A DNA stretch of 64,000 nucleotides from Myxococcales bacterium (lineage in GTDB: Bacteria; Myxococcota_A; Polyangia; Haliangiales; Haliangiaceae): assembly GCA_016706545.1 (NCBI GenBank), contig JADJJK010000003.1, positions 124,001 to 188,000 of the forward strand, in the 5' to 3' direction. Positions 26,707-34,309 of the stretch are shown piece by piece; the first letter of the stretch is position 1; each line of letters starts with the position of its first letter. Under the pieces are notes generated by a model. It saw only the letters and a list, made by a program, of their open reading frames with translations, made no database searches and had not been told where the DNA came from. The position numbers and the translations under genes were made by a program.

Positions 26707-27177
26707 ATGTTTGATACGTTCATCGCTCCGCTGCGATGCCCGGTGTGCAACGGCGACGCGCCCGAGGCCGAGCTGCAGACCTACCTCCGCGGCGTGTCGG
26801 CCGACGGCTCGGCGCTGCGCGTCGGCGACCAGCTCGACGCCGCAGACCTGACCACCGAGAGCCCCCTCGACGCGGGCTACGCGGTGGTGCGGGAGCCAGA
26901 GGTCGGCGGGCCGATCCGGCTCCTCGACGTGTGGATCTGCCCCTCGTGTCAGGCCGAGCCGTGGGCGATGGTCGAGATCGCCGACGGCCAGCTCCGCGCG
27001 GTCACCGCGGTGGTGCTCGATCGGCCGACCCTCCTGTCCGCGCACTTCATCTCCGAGACCAACGCCGCCATCCTCGCCGACTCGGTGCGCGGTGACCTGG
27101 AGGGCGCGGACGAAGACGTAGCCGAGAGCGTGGTCGAGGACGTGGTCGACGTGTTGCGCCGCCGGCTGCCCGGTTGA
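26707..27177 (+). CDS. CxxC small protein, candidate immunity protein
   Basis: 156 residues. AGGAG overlaps the stop of the DUF4157 gene and the ATG follows 7 bases after it, so the two are co-translated. The product has CPVC (11-14) and CPSC (78-81), a possible zinc ribbon split by about 60 residues, and a strongly acidic C-terminus (DLEGADEDVAESVVEDVVDV). Small acidic proteins encoded directly after polymorphic toxins are usually their immunity proteins. No family is recognised; a chaperone/adaptor role is the main alternative. Confidence 0.75.
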   Translation: MFDTFIAPLRCPVCNGDAPEAELQTYLRGVSADGSALRVGDQLDAADLTTESPLDAGYAVVREPEVGGPIRLLDVWICPSCQAEPWAMVEIADGQLRAVTAVVLDRPTLLSAHFISETNAAILADSVRGDLEGADEDVAESVVEDVVDVLRRRLPG

Positions 27178-27262
27178 TCCGTCGTCGCGCCACCGACCTC
27201 GCCCTGCTACCGCGCTGACCAGGCGGTCGAGCGCGACGCCCCCGATGCGGCGCGAGATTTGT

Positions 27263-27287
27263 AAGTTTGCATCCCAAGTGCAAACTT
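27263..27287. promoter_or_regulatory. Perfect 9-7-9 palindrome upstream of nrfHA, probable operator
   Basis: AAGTTTGCA, a 7-base spacer, then TGCAAACTT. It lies about 50 bases before the nrfH start in a locally AT-richer patch, the usual place for an operator. Arm and spacing recall NsrR/Rrf2-type sites (AAGATGCAT-like arms) that control nitrite and nitric-oxide genes; the regulator is inference. Confidence 0.65.
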
Positions 27288-27336
27288 TGCATGCTCCTGG
27301 CATTGCGCTCGTCGCCATCCTGAAAACAATGGGGCT

Positions 27337-27846
27337 GTGAATGGCTCTCGTGGAATCCGCTCCCAAAGCCCCAGCGGCAACAAGAAGCCTCGTCGTCGGC
27401 TATTTGTCGCGATCGCGGCGGCCGCCATGGTGGTTGGCGCTGCCGCGGGCCTCGGTGGCTTCACCTTCGTGTACGCGAAGGGCTCCGCCTATCTGACCAA
27501 CGACCCAACCGCGTGCGCCAACTGCCACGTGATGCGTGCCCAGCTCGACGCCTGGCGCAAGTCATCTCACCACGCGGTGGCCACCTGCAATGACTGTCAC
27601 GCCCCCGCCGGTGGGCTAGCCAAGTACTGGGTGAAGGCCAAGAACGGCTACTACCACTCGCTGGCGTTCACCACCGGAGACTTCCACGAGCCGCTGCGGA
27701 TCACCGAGCGCAACCGCGCGGTCACCGAGGCGCAGTGTCGCCGCTGTCACGAGGCGGTCGTGGCGGCGATGGGCGTCCACGGCGGAGGCCAGGGCGTGTC
27801 CTGCATTCGATGCCACGACTCGGTGGGGCACCGCACCGCCAAATGA
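27337..27846 (+). CDS. nrfH: NrfH, membrane tetraheme quinol dehydrogenase of nitrite reductase
   Basis: 169 residues. An N-terminal basic stretch and one membrane helix (FVAIAAAAMVVGAAAGLGGF, about 23-42) anchor it. Four c-type heme motifs follow: CANCH (60-64), CNDCH (84-88), CRRCH (134-138) and CIRCH (156-160). The first heme motif followed by VM is typical of NapC/NrfH, in which a Met can ligate the heme. NrfH takes electrons from menaquinol and passes them to NrfA. GTG start at 27337. nrfA begins 111 bases downstream. The stop codon sits in an 11-bp triplicated unit. Confidence 0.93.
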   Translation: MNGSRGIRSQSPSGNKKPRRRLFVAIAAAAMVVGAAAGLGGFTFVYAKGSAYLTNDPTACANCHVMRAQLDAWRKSSHHAVATCNDCHAPAGGLAKYWVKAKNGYYHSLAFTTGDFHEPLRITERNRAVTEAQCRRCHEAVVAAMGVHGGGQGVSCIRCHDSVGHRTAK

Positions 27847-27871
27847 CCGCCAAGTGACCGCCAAATGACCG
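27839..27871 (+). repeat. Three 11-bp units carrying a stop codon in each frame
   Basis: CCAAATGACCG, CCAAGTGACCG and CCAAATGACCG. The first TGA (27844) is the nrfH stop; the other two (27855, 27866) fall in the other two reading frames because 11 is not a multiple of three. Confidence 0.95.
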
Positions 27872-27956
27872 CACGACGGCCTGCCGCGTACCAGATCGTC
27901 TGGTCATCACCGCGCCGTCGTTTCGACAGCGTCTCGAAGTGAAGAGGACTATCCCC

Positions 27957-29540
27957 ATGAAGTCGGACGATACCGAGAAGAAGCAATCATCCCAGGGCCC
28001 GGTAGATCCGCCGGCGAGCCGGCGTACGCTGCTGTGGATCCTCGCGGCCGCTGGCGCAGGCGTGGTGCTGGCCGGCGTCGCCGCGGCGGTGCTGGTGAGC
28101 GTCACCCAGCGGCAGAGCGAGGCCAAAAACCCGTTCTTTCGCGTGGTGGACCTGGACGAGAAGGTCTCGGATCCGGCGGTGTGGGGCAAGAACTTCCCGC
28201 TGCAGTACGATGGCTATCGGCGCACGGTCGACCAGCAGCGAACGCGCTTTGGCGGCAGCGAGGCGGTGCCACGCGCGCCCACCAACGCAGATCCTCGCTC
28301 CGTGGTCGCGCAGTCTCGGCTCGCTGAAGATCCTCGGCTGGTCAGCATGTGGGCTGGCTACGCCTTCTCGGTGGACTTCCGTGAGGAGCGGGGCCACGCC
28401 TACATGCTGGATGATCAGGTCCACACCGAGCGCCAGCAGGTGGTGAAGCAGCCGGGGACCTGCCTCAACTGTCACGCCTCGATGGTGGCGGCGTATGCGG
28501 CTGCCGGTGGCGGAGATCTGCAGAAGGGCTTCGACGCGATCAACGCCATGCCATATGGCGAAGCGCGCAAGCTGGTAGCGCATCCGGTGGCGTGCCTGGA
28601 CTGTCATGACCCGGCGACCATGGCGCTGCGGGTCACCCGGCCCGCGTTCATGGCCGGCATCCGCGCGCAGCGCGCCGCGGCCGGGCAGCCGGACTATGAC
28701 GTCAACCGCGACGCGACCCACCAGGAGCTGCGCTCGTTCGTGTGTGGCCAGTGCCACGTGGAGTACTACTTCCAGGGCAAGGAGAAGCGGCTGGTGTATC
28801 CGTGGGCCAAGGGCCTGCGCGCGGATCAGATCTTCGCCTACTACGAAGAGGTGGGTCACACCGACTGGACGCACAAGCGCTCGGGCGCAAAGGCGCTCAA
28901 GGCCCAGCACCCTGAGTTCGAGCTGTGGAACCAGGGGATCCACGCGCGCTCTGGGGTGTCTTGCGCGGATTGCCACATGCCATATCAGCGCGTGGGCGCG
29001 CTCAAGATCAGCGATCACCACGTGCGCAGCCCCTTGCTCAACGTCAACAACGCCTGTCAGACCTGCCACAAGCAGTCCGAGTCCGAGCTGGTGGCGCGGG
29101 TGGAGCTGATCCAGACCCGCACCTTCGAGCTGCGCAATCGCGCGATGGACGCGGTGGTGGCGCTGATCGCCGATCTCGAGTCCGCGGTCGCCGCCGGCCG
29201 CCCGGAGGCCGAGCTCTTCCCCGCGCGCGCGTTGCAGCGGCAGGCCCAGTTCTATCTGGACTTCATCGAGGCCGAGAACAGCATGGGCTTCCACGCACCG
29301 CAGGAGGCGGCGCGCTTGCTGGCCATCTCGGTGGACCTGGCGCGGCAAGGCCAGCTCGCGCTGGCTCGTGGCCCGGCGACCGCCCCGGCTGCGCCCGCGG
29401 CGACAGCTCCGGCGGCGCCAGCTCCGGCGACCGCCCCGGCTGCGCCCGCGGCGACAGCTCCGGCGCTAGCTCCGGCGACCGCCCCGGCTGCGCCCGCGGC
29501 GACAGCTCCGGCGGCGCCCACCGCTGCTCCCGTGCGCTGA
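27957..29540 (+). CDS. nrfA: NrfA, pentaheme ammonia-forming cytochrome c nitrite reductase
   Basis: 527 residues from ATG 27957 (a GTG at 27939 would add six). Five heme motifs: CLNCH (169-173), CLDCH (213-217), CGQCH (263-267), CADCH (336-340), CQTCH (367-371). CGQCHVEYYF and ARSGVSCADCHMP are NrfA hallmarks. The first, active-site heme motif is CxxCH rather than the CxxCK of the enteric enzyme; CxxCH NrfA enzymes are known in other bacteria. It reduces nitrite to ammonium in the periplasm with electrons from NrfH. Odd: the N-terminus is a long hydrophobic segment (24-50) that may stay as an anchor, and the last about 55 residues are an Ala/Pro/Thr repeat added after the catalytic domain. 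Confidence 0.95.
   Translation: MKSDDTEKKQSSQGPVDPPASRRTLLWILAAAGAGVVLAGVAAAVLVSVTQRQSEAKNPFFRVVDLDEKVSDPAVWGKNFPLQYDGYRRTVDQQRTRFGGSEAVPRAPTNADPRSVVAQSRLAEDPRLVSMWAGYAFSVDFREERGHAYMLDDQVHTERQQVVKQPGTCLNCHASMVAAYAAAGGGDLQKGFDAINAMPYGEARKLVAHPVACLDCHDPATMALRVTRPAFMAGIRAQRAAAGQPDYDVNRDATHQELRSFVCGQCHVEYYFQGKEKRLVYPWAKGLRADQIFAYYEEVGHTDWTHKRSGAKALKAQHPEFELWNQGIHARSGVSCADCHMPYQRVGALKISDHHVRSPLLNVNNACQTCHKQSESELVARVELIQTRTFELRNRAMDAVVALIADLESAVAAGRPEAELFPARALQRQAQFYLDFIEAENSMGFHAPQEAARLLAISVDLARQGQLALARGPATAPAAPAATAPAAPAPATAPAAPAATAPALAPATAPAAPAATAPAAPTAAPVR
29375..29520 (+). repeat. About 50-bp coding minisatellite at the nrfA 3' end
   Basis: Three near-identical copies begin at 29375, 29426 and 29474 (51, 48 and about 47 bp), each starting GGCGACCGCCCCGGCTGCGC. 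They encode the ATAPAAPA tail of NrfA; unit lengths are multiples of three, so the frame is kept. Confidence 0.9.
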
Positions 29541-29662
29541 ACGCCTCGCTGCTGGCGCCCGCCGGCGCGTGCTGGATCTCGCAAGCCTTCTCACGAGTTC
29601 CCGAGTCTTCGCGAGGACTCGACAATTCGCGCAACCTCGCGCCATGCCGCGCATCGCGTGGC

Positions 29663-30280
29663 GTGCAAGACGATCGCTCGGTCCAAGACCCCTTCACTGG
29701 CCGGCTCGCTGCGGCCGTCTGCGGCTGCCCCCCGCCGGAGGGCACCTGCGTCTCGCAGCGTCAGCGACGGCGGAAGTTCACGGCCCAGCAGAAGCGCATG
29801 ATCTTGCATGAGGTCGCGTCTGCTCGGGCGTCGGGGCGGTCGGGCGCCGTCGAGGAGGTCCTGCAGCGGCACCGGGTACATCGGTCGCACCTGAAGCTGT
29901 GGGAGAAGGCGCGGGCGGCCGGCGAACGCGACAGCCTGACAGATCCTGCCAGCTTGGTTGACCTGTCACGTCGCAGCGGCCTCCGGGCGGAGCTGGACGC
30001 GGAGAAGCAACACCTCGCGGCGCTGCGCCAGCAGCTCGCGCTGGTGCGCCGGCTCATCGAGGTCCAGCAGCGTGGGTTTGAGAGCGCCCGCCGCGGTCCG
30101 CGCGGCGACCTGGCCAGGCAGCTCGAGGACGCCGCCCTCGCGGTGCTGGTTCCGCTGGTTGGCGTCGCCGCTGCTTGCGCGGCGATCGGCGTGGCGCGTG
30201 CCACGTACTACCGAGATCGACCGCGACCTGCGGCTGCGCCCATTGGCCCGCCCATCGGCCCCCTCTCCGGCCCGCGCTAG
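29663..30280 (+). pseudogene. IS3-like transposase relic (OrfA plus start of OrfB)
   Basis: The frame reads QRQRRRKFTAQQKRMILHEV (OrfA helix-turn-helix), HRVHRSHLKLWEKARAAGER, a coiled coil (AEKQHLAALRQQLALVRRLI) and then LVPLVGVAAACAAIGVARAT with YYRDRPR, which resembles the first residues of an IS3-type OrfB. It then stops after a Pro-rich run; the DDE catalytic domain is missing. The start is uncertain: GTG 29663 is one option, and the frame is open further upstream over the end of nrfA. OrfA and OrfB are in the same frame, without the usual programmed shift. No inverted repeats are seen. A dead fragment rather than an active element. Confidence 0.65.
29758..29816 (+). repeat. 59-bp direct repeat, copy 1 (start of OrfA relic)
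   Basis: Matches 30302-30360 at 53 of 59 positions by eye, including an unbroken GTTCACGGCCCAGCAGAAGC core. It encodes the OrfA helix-turn-helix start. Confidence 0.88.
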
Positions 30281-30284
30281 CAGG

Positions 30285-30362
30285 ATGTGCTTCGCTTCGC
30301 TGCGTCAGCGGCGACGGACGTTCACGGCCCAGCAGAAGCGCATGATCTAGCGTGAGGCCGAG
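30285..30362 (+). pseudogene. Second broken OrfA start
   Basis: ATG 30285 opens a frame reading MCFASLRQRRRTFTAQQKRM-I and then a TAG at 30348. It contains copy 2 of the 59-bp repeat (30302-30360). One base change relative to copy 1 (TTG to TAG) makes the stop. It looks like the remains of a second insertion of the same IS, or of a duplication that left 540 bases between copies. Confidence 0.7.
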
Positions 30363-30380
30363 GCCGATGGAGGTCGCGGG

Positions 30381-31271
30381 TCACCCGCCGCCGAAGCGCC
30401 ACTGATAGCCAACCCCAAGCTCCACCTGGAGACGCGGCGTGGAGGACAGGCTGCGCTCGCCAAAGAGGACGCGCACGCGATGACGGAAGACATCGAAGGT
30501 GGCCTCGGCGACCAGCCAGTGTCCGGGCACGATCTCGATGTGATGCTGACCGACGATGCCGGCCGCCCACAGCGTGCCTCGGTAGCTGGCCGTGCGCGAG
30601 ACCTCGGTGTACGCGAGGGTCGCGGTGGCGCCGAGGCGCCAGGGACCAAGCTCGCGCAAGATCGCCAGCCGCCCCACGACGCGGGTGACGTTGGGCTCCG
30701 GCTCCGTGCGGTTGTGACGGCTGCGGTCGTACGCGGCGTCGAGGCTGGCCCGCCACAGCGGGGGGCCAGCCTCCAGCCCGACGCTGGCGCCGTGCTGCAC
30801 GACGTCGGTGTCAGCCACGCCGAAGGCCAGGATCCCCACGACTCGACCACGGACATCCCAGCGCCCTGCGGGGAGGAGCTTGGGATTGACGGCGGAGTCC
30901 GCGGGCGACGGCGGCGAGGAGAGCTGAAGCGGCGCGGAGACAGCCGCCAGCTCCAGCAACACCACGGCGGCTGCGCGCGCGGCGTCGGCACCGCGACGGT
31001 CGGTCAGGTCGACGGCGCGGCTTCGCTCGCCGCACACAAGCAGAGTCTGCAGACCTTGCTGATGGACCTCCACCGTGGCGCAGGCGAGCCCTTCCGCACC
31101 ATCGTTGCGAGCCGCCACGGCGCGCTGCAGCTCCGCCGCCGAAAACGGCGCGTCCGCCGCGACGGTCCAGGCAGCGGATGCTGGAGCGTCTGCGGCGGCC
31201 GGAGCGAGCTGCACCGCGTGGCCGATCACAGCGGCGACCAACCAGAGGACTATGTGGCTTCTCTGGCTCAA
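30381..31271 (-). CDS. Putative outer-membrane/periplasmic protein of the sigma-FecR cassette
   Basis: 296 residues from a TTG start at 31271 that overlaps the TGA of the preceding lipoprotein gene, implying coupling. The product then begins with a signal peptide (HIVLWLVAAVIGHAVQLAPA to ADA). The first half has a small alpha/beta region (FSAAELQRAVAARNDGAEGL, ATVEVHQQGLQTLLVCGERS), the second half alternating strands (RVVGILAFGVADTDVVQHGA, IEIVPGHWLVAEATFDVFRH) ending GVGYQWRFGGG, like an outer-membrane barrel. No family is recognised. Fourth gene of the cassette starting at 34153. Confidence 0.7.
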   Translation of the reverse strand: MSQRSHIVLWLVAAVIGHAVQLAPAAADAPASAAWTVAADAPFSAAELQRAVAARNDGAEGLACATVEVHQQGLQTLLVCGERSRAVDLTDRRGADAARAAAVVLLELAAVSAPLQLSSPPSPADSAVNPKLLPAGRWDVRGRVVGILAFGVADTDVVQHGASVGLEAGPPLWRASLDAAYDRSRHNRTEPEPNVTRVVGRLAILRELGPWRLGATATLAYTEVSRTASYRGTLWAAGIVGQHHIEIVPGHWLVAEATFDVFRHRVRVLFGERSLSSTPRLQVELGVGYQWRFGGG

Positions 31272-32074
31272 TGACTGTTGAGTTCGACGAGCGCGTCTGT
31301 ATACGAGAATCCCCAGATACAGCCCTCTTCCGCGGGGCCACAGTCGCGGAAGTGGTACGTCAATACTAGCTGGGCGGCGTCCTCGCTCCACGGACCCTGC
31401 GACGTGACGACGTCGCGGAGCACGGAGTTGTCGGGATAGGTCCAGACCAGGTAGGCGGCATCGTTGTTCTCGACGTCGTCGACCTCGAAGGTGATCTGCT
31501 CGCCAAAGGCGATGGCCTCCTTGACGACGTGGCACTCCGTGGGCGCAGAGAGCTCGCCACCCAGACACGCCTTGAGCTGGGCTGGGGCGCGCTGGTCCGC
31601 CAGGTTTGCAGTGATCACTCGCAACTTCTCTGTCGGGAGCGAGGCGTACTCCTCCGACCAGTAGATGTGCTCCACCCCGACGGCGGTCTCGTAGAAGGTG
31701 AGGTCCTGGAGGCGTTGGGGCACCAGCGGGAGCGGAGGCGTGACGGCCAGGCCTTGATCCGTCTCGTCGACCAGCTCGGTGAGGTAGTCCCCAGGGGGGA
31801 GGTAGACGAAGTGCGCGCCCCCACCAAAGATCTGGTATCGCTCGGGATCTCGGTCTTCATAGTCGATCCACACGTCCTTGCCGTTGAGCCGCAGGTAGAG
31901 GGCGCGGGCTGGCTCGAACGCGAGGTTGATCCCGATCCCTACGTGGCTTCCCGTTTCCGGGGCGGTCTCCAGCGCCATGATCACGTCAGCCGGGATATCA
32001 ACTTGGTCAGAGCAGGCTCCGAGGGCGAGCACACACGCAGTGAAGGCGGGCAAGAAGCGCAGATGGTGGAGCAT
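31268..32074 (-). CDS. Hypothetical lipoprotein
   Basis: 268 residues. AAAGGA precedes ATG 32074 and the signal ends in LALGAC (Cys21). The mature part is rich in beta strands and acidic residues, with strings such as PPGDYLTELVDETDQGLAVT and a conserved-looking EEGCIWGFSYTD near the end; four further cysteines may pair. No family is recognised. It lies 88 bases after the FecR-like gene and overlaps the next gene, so it is probably an exported target or surface component of the same ECF-controlled unit. Confidence 0.8.
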   Translation of the reverse strand: MLHHLRFLPAFTACVLALGACSDQVDIPADVIMALETAPETGSHVGIGINLAFEPARALYLRLNGKDVWIDYEDRDPERYQIFGGGAHFVYLPPGDYLTELVDETDQGLAVTPPLPLVPQRLQDLTFYETAVGVEHIYWSEEYASLPTEKLRVITANLADQRAPAQLKACLGGELSAPTECHVVKEAIAFGEQITFEVDDVENNDAAYLVWTYPDNSVLRDVVTSQGPWSEDAAQLVLTYHFRDCGPAEEGCIWGFSYTDALVELNSH

Positions 32075-32162
32075 GATGGTTCCTTTGTTTGTCTGCTCTC
32101 TTGGTGGCCCATGGCGTCTGTGCGGAACAGGGAATCTACCGGATCTGTGAACGCAGCAGGGG

Positions 32163-33560
32163 TCACAGAGGGCGCTCTCCGCACGCGGCGCGCGTCGCGC
32201 GGAGCTTGCCAGCGAAGGTGCCAGTCGCGTAGCGGCGCAAGTACTCTTCGATCAGCGGCAGCGCGGCGGCGCAACCTGCGCTCGCGTGCTCGCGAGTCGC
32301 GAGCTGAGCGAGGATCTCGCCGTCGCGCGCCGAGCGCGGGAACTCGCGCCGGAACTGGCGCAGGCACTCCGTCGCGCCGCCGTCCTGCTCGCGCATCAGC
32401 ACCCGGCACAGCATGAGGTGGGCAGGTTCGCGAACGATCTCGTCACGACCGCTGGCCAGCACCTCGCCGAGCCAGCGACGGGCCGCCTGGACGTCGCCCG
32501 TCCTGTCCGCCAGGCGCGCGAGATCGAAGCGCGCGGCATCCGCGCGGCGGTCCCGCGGTGCGCGTTGCACCATTGCCTGGAGCAGGCGCATGCCAGAGGA
32601 CAGATCTCCACTGGCGATCGCCGCTTCGGCCTCCTGGTACGTTCGCTCCAGCGACGCCGCGTCATCCGTTGGCGGCGGCGTTGGCGTTGGCGTTGGCGGC
32701 GGCGAGATCCGGGGCGGGGCTGGCGCGGTCTCCGTCCCCGCGGGCAGGTCGCTCGAGGTCGCGCCGGTAGCAGTGGCGGCCTGTGCCTGTGCCTCGACCT
32801 GCGGGAGCGATGGCGCGAGCTTGGTCTGCGTGGTCCTGGTCTCGGGTGCGCTGGTGAGCTGCGCCTTGCGACCCAGGTCGCTTGGCGCCAGCTCATACTC
32901 CCGCGTCGCCGGCGCGGTCACCACCTCGGTGGTCGTCTGCGACGCGGCGCGCACCAGCACCTCGCCGTACGACGCGCGCACCTGCACTCGGCTCCCTTGC
33001 ACGGACGCCGCGAACCGGGCCTGAGCCGCCGTGATCCTGAGTTCGCCAGCGCGCACCGTGACGACCGGGCTGCGACCTCTGCCCTTGGCCTCCAGCTCGA
33101 TTGTCCCGTGAGTGAGCGTGATCTCCGTCGAGCTGGAGGTCGTGTTGACCTGGGCCCGGGCGTCGCCCAGCAAGGTCAGGGACACGTCCTCGAGCTGCAC
33201 CAATCGTCGTTGGGCCTGCGGGTTCACGGTCCCAGCGGCGTCGGGTGGCGAGGCAGGGCTTCGCTGGTGGGTGGAGACCGGCGCCGGTTGCCAGCGCTCA
33301 GCCGAGGTGGCGCGCCACCACAGCGCGCCCGCCGCTGCCAGCGTGGCCACGGCGGCCACCCCTGCGCGCCAGCGCCGCGCGCCGAGCCGCGATGTGGAGG
33401 GGGACTCGGCGGCGTCGCCCGTCGCCGCGGGCGGCGGCAACGCGCCCAGCATGTTCGCCAGTCGCGCGCGCGCGAGGTCGTCGAGCTTTGGCGGGTGTCG
33501 CTGCAGCGCGCTGGCGATCTGGTCTGCGGCGTGCGGTGCCTCACGATCATCGGCGTTCAT
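32163..33560 (-). CDS. FecR-domain transmembrane protein with TPR-like C-terminus
   Basis: 465 residues. Start ATG 33560 overlaps the sigma-factor stop (ATGA). Cytoplasmic N-terminus of about 60 residues, one membrane helix (AGVAAVATLAAAGALWW), then a FecR domain (RRLVQLEDVSLTLLGDARAQ, TLTHGTIELEAKGRGRSPVV, TVRAGELRITAAQARFAASV, VRASYGEVLVRA). A Pro/Thr linker with a PTPTPTPP run leads to a TPR-like region (AEAAIASGDLSSGMRLLQAM) with conserved Cys near the end (GCAAALPLIEE). FecR proteins transmit a periplasmic signal to an ECF sigma factor, here encoded immediately upstream. Probably the anti-sigma or activator of that factor. Confidence 0.85.
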   Translation of the reverse strand: MNADDREAPHAADQIASALQRHPPKLDDLARARLANMLGALPPPAATGDAAESPSTSRLGARRWRAGVAAVATLAAAGALWWRATSAERWQPAPVSTHQRSPASPPDAAGTVNPQAQRRLVQLEDVSLTLLGDARAQVNTTSSSTEITLTHGTIELEAKGRGRSPVVTVRAGELRITAAQARFAASVQGSRVQVRASYGEVLVRAASQTTTEVVTAPATREYELAPSDLGRKAQLTSAPETRTTQTKLAPSLPQVEAQAQAATATGATSSDLPAGTETAPAPPRISPPPTPTPTPPPTDDAASLERTYQEAEAAIASGDLSSGMRLLQAMVQRAPRDRRADAARFDLARLADRTGDVQAARRWLGEVLASGRDEIVREPAHLMLCRVLMREQDGGATECLRQFRREFPRSARDGEILAQLATREHASAGCAAALPLIEEYLRRYATGTFAGKLRATRAACGERPL

Positions 33561-34153
33561 TGGATGACCTCCTTGCGGCGCATTCTCTCGCAGCGCTCGC
33601 GGTGATCTTGCAGGTCCGCGCGGGCGCGTAGTACGCGCTGCTTGACCGCGTCTGTGGAGATGCCCAGCACGTCGCTGGCTTCGTCGTAGGACAGCCCCTC
33701 CACCCCCACCAACACAAACGCCACGCGGCGCTCCTCGGTCAACGTGCCGAGCGCCTCGAAGGCCTGCTCGAGCTCCTGGCGCGCTCGGGCGCGATCGAGC
33801 GCGCTCGAGTCCAAGGAGATGCAGGCGTCCACCTCTTGCGGGTCCATGCGTCGCCACGCCTTCGTGAGCCGTTTGCCGTGGTGCGTCGCGATCCGAACCG
33901 CGATGCGGTACAGGAAGGTCGAGAACTGAGCTTCTCCTCGGAACTGCGGGAGGGCGCGGTGGAGCTGGAGGAAGGTCTCCTGGAGCACATCGTGGCGCAC
34001 ATCGACCGGACCGAGGATCCGGGTGGCCAGCGCGAACACGCGGTCTGCGTGGCGCTGGTAGAGCGCGGTGAACGCGGCGCGATCGCCCGCGACCGTGGCA
34101 GCCACCAGCGCGCTATCGGACGCGACAGCCGGCATGAGACGCACCGCGTTCAT
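33557..34153 (-). CDS. ECF RNA polymerase sigma factor
   Basis: 198 residues. Sigma region 2: FTALYQRHADRVFALATRIL and DVRHDVLQETFLQLHRALPQ; region 4: LTEERRVAFVLVGVEGLSYD followed by EASDVLGISTDAVKQRVLRA. No sigma 3 domain, so extracytoplasmic-function type. It heads a cassette with the FecR-like protein (ATGA overlap), a lipoprotein and a putative barrel, and is likely to control them. Start ATG 34153; ATG 34135 (MPAVAS) is possible. The 156 bases upstream should contain the promoter, but I cannot pick one out. Confidence 0.92.
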   Translation of the reverse strand: MNAVRLMPAVASDSALVAATVAGDRAAFTALYQRHADRVFALATRILGPVDVRHDVLQETFLQLHRALPQFRGEAQFSTFLYRIAVRIATHHGKRLTKAWRRMDPQEVDACISLDSSALDRARARQELEQAFEALGTLTEERRVAFVLVGVEGLSYDEASDVLGISTDAVKQRVLRARADLQDHRERCERMRRKEVIQ

Positions 34154-34309
34154 ACCTTGAGGTCAGCGCGAGGTCGCCGCGATCGAGAGGGGGAGGGAGC
34201 CATGCTGGTAGCCCTTGGTGGCCCATGGTGGCCGGCGCGGAACAAAGAAAATGCAGGCGGCCAGGCGATACACAAGACGCGCTGTAACCCGTTGAAAATG
34301 GAGCGTCCC

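Noticed and set aside
28925..29662. Upstream part of the frame that contains the OrfA relic
   Set aside because: It overlaps the NrfA coding sequence out of frame and has no homology-like content.
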